Below, piece by piece: positions 62,000 through 64,000 of a DNA stretch of 64,000 bases. The position numbers and the translations under genes were made by a program. The DNA lies in assembly GCF_020536995.1 (NCBI RefSeq), contig NC_068365.1, positions 32,217,148 to 32,281,147 on the forward strand, given 5' to 3'. Within the stretch, counting starts at the first letter, position 1. Each line of letters begins with the position of its first letter. Source of the DNA: Dreissena polymorpha. Its lineage: Eukaryota > Mollusca > Bivalvia > Myida > Dreissenidae. Below the pieces are notes generated by a model. The model did not search any database and had not been told where the DNA came from. It saw only the letters and a program-made list of their open reading frames with translations.

Positions 62000-62825
62000 A
62001 ATGGTGTCACGTTTAAACGTTTAAACGGTAGCGTTTCGTGTTTTGCTGAAAAACGTTTACCAAAGCAGTACACGTTTAAACGACAGTCAATATCAAAATA
62101 ATAATATTGGGGTGCAAATAACGTAGCCGACCAGCCGTACGAAGTATATCGATGACAAACTGCGAAACCAGGTACTTGCGGTAAATCCGGGTTACCGAAT
62201 TCGGCAATAATTTATTTCTGATTGGTTAGCGGATGGCACAGACATGAACGGAAACTAACGGAAAATCTTCGCTACTTTCCGAAAATCTAACAACTTGGCA
62301 AGAAAGCAGTGCATATGCCGCCATCTTGAAATATTTTAAGAGATTGATTAGCCAAGTCAAACACTGCGGTAGCATGTTGAAAAGCAATATTCTAACCAAC
62401 TTATATATTGATTACGTTTTTGCTAGTTAACTGGTTTTTCATTTTTTGCGGTCAAACGATATACGCATTGTATTTCGTATGCAAAATACGTGCATTTGTT
62501 TCGGAGTGTCGTTTTCGGAAGCAGTATTTTTCATTGATTTTACATTATTTTCGACGTTCTTTAAATTGTTTTTATACAATGACGAATACACATGTGGTGA
62601 TTCGGATGCTCTGTTTTATAATATTTTATGGTTTTAATATGACGTCATTGCGCGAATGGGATATGCACTGAATATTACTTCCGGAAATAAAATACTATTT
62701 TCGGTTTGGAAATGCGATGGTACTGATGCTTTTTAAACGGACATAGAGATACCGTTCAAACGGTAACGTGTCGTTTATTATATTTCGTTTAAACGTTTAG
62801 AAAAATCTGTAAACGTGACACCCTT
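62000..62825. mobile_element. 826-bp MITE inserted in copy B
   Basis: The ends are inverted repeats: AATGGTGTCACGTTTA at the left and the reverse complement of AAGGGTGTCACGTTTA at the right. The element is flanked by the 10-bp direct repeat ACTGGCAAAT (61,990-61,999 and 62,826-62,835). The matching site in copy A (58,195-58,204) has one ACTGGCAAAT and no insert. A 9-11-bp target duplication points to the Mutator-like group. Subterminal regions hold GTTTAAACG palindromes, and no transposase is encoded. Confidence 0.88.
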
Positions 62826-64000
62826 ACTGGCAAATACAGGTACACCAAACTCAAACATCCAATACCATTACTTCAATTCGCGGTGAAATCGATCACTTAT
62901 AGTCATACTTATGATAAATTATCAAACAAAGTTTTATTCATAGCATACACAAATTGCTTTTTTTTCTGCAACAAGTGTCCACAAAATTACCTGTTTTTCA
63001 ATTTGAGACTTGAAAAAGTGTTGTTTTTCACGCACAGACCTTCGCGATGGATCGGTATTTTCCTCGCATCTTTCATCCGTCCTCTTTTTCAATGCATGAA
63101 AATGCATATTGAAAAACATGCAATTGCCAAGGCAATGAAAGATGATTAAATAGTACACTCTTATTGAACTTTCTCCATTTTGATTGTCGTTGATTTTGAG
63201 ACATTTAAAGCTTTTAACATGAAACTTTTAAAATTGAAAGACGTTGGAAAAGTGCATTTCATAATAACCGTAACGCTTCACAAATTACTTTTTTGCAATA
63301 TATTTGATTCGGAACTCGCGCAGTGGGTTTTTCCGATTTCTGAGCGCGCGCGGGAGGTACACTGATTGTCATTTATACAGTAATGACCAGTTACGTCGAT
63401 ATCCGATTTGCTTCCCATTCAGTAGTGGATAATAAGTATTTCTTTTAGGAAATTTCAAAATTCAAGTCTTTCGTTTAATACAGGATTAAAGTCTAAATAC
63501 ATCGTTCAGATATACCGCCGCCTATACGAATGGAATCCAGTAGCTAACATCCTTTAAAAACATCCTTAAAAGAAATGAAAATAGACATAAAAACAGACTT
63601 TGTCAGCTGTATGGTAATTGGGGAACCTATACAAACGGCTTGACATATGCAATATTTCTTCTGAAAAACATTATTCATGTTCTTTTCTTATCGGCATGCT
63701 TTAGATAGCAAATAAAAGTAATGTATGGTAAAGCTCGTTAGTGATGTGCCTTCTAATCTTAAGGTGTTAGTCTTTAGCGAATAATTTTCTTTGCTTTTCA
63801 GATTAGATTAAAGAAAAGCATCACACTAGAGCTTTATCAATATACATATAAATATCCAACTGATATGGAACGATTTATTAGTTATAGTACTACGAATGGA
63901 CTGAGAATAGTCAGGTTTTTGCTGTTTGGTACTTGTCTGTATGATTTGAAATATATTTGAATAGTATAATATATATATACGATGGAGTCAATGTCTTGGT

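Larger units (their letters stand above)
61172..64000. repeat. 4.2-kb tandem unit, copy B (partial)
   Basis: Matches 56,965-59,440 of copy A apart from a gap of about 420 bases (57,745-58,160 in A) and an inserted MITE (62,000-62,825). Homology still holds at the last base of the window, so the unit runs on. Confidence 0.85.

Overview
This is animal nuclear DNA, strongly AT-rich, with small exons, long introns, canonical GT/AG splice sites and many dispersed repeats. The gene families present (HSPA12-type HSP70, a BIR protein, a GalNAc-transferase), the tRNA-headed SINEs and the repeat rich in AAGGTCA motifs fit a bivalve mollusc, probably a heterodont clam or mussel. The species is inferred, not proven. 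Gene models were built by hand from splice sites, reading phase and protein motifs.

Layout. 1-15,000: mostly non-coding, with a fossil tyrosine-recombinase end, a short MITE, a (TG)n tract, two LINE pieces, a decayed coding-like stretch of unknown family, and tRNA-derived SINEs. 15,154-29,722 (+): a BIR-domain (inhibitor-of-apoptosis family) gene spread over nine small exons, with a TATA-like box upstream and a 389-bp repeat dimer in its largest intron. 30,110-30,770: a dead LINE reverse transcriptase. 32,325-37,689: a PIF/Harbinger DNA transposon with two convergent genes, TTA target duplications and subterminal repeat arrays; both genes are broken. 37,880-45,200: SINEs and triplet microsatellites. 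43,879-47,999 (+): the last three exons of a polypeptide GalNAc-transferase, encoding its ricin-type lectin domain; its introns are packed with minisatellites, one of which repeats the splice acceptor. 49,330-52,110: degenerate repeats, a 42-bp minisatellite and another LINE piece. 52,848-61,852 and beyond (-): an HSPA12-type HSP70 gene, convergent with the transferase.

The most notable feature is the 5' half of the HSPA12-type gene. A block of about 4.2 kb holding small, all phase-0 exons is directly repeated (56,965-61,172 and 61,172 to beyond the window end). Exons from both copies have intact reading frames and splice sites, so the protein may carry a modular, repeated N-terminal extension ahead of the ATPase domain. 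One copy lacks an exon the other has, and a MITE has landed in one copy while the other keeps the empty site.

The BIR and HSPA12 families are both widely expanded in bivalves and tied to stress and cell-death control, but nothing in the sequence shows that these three genes work together.
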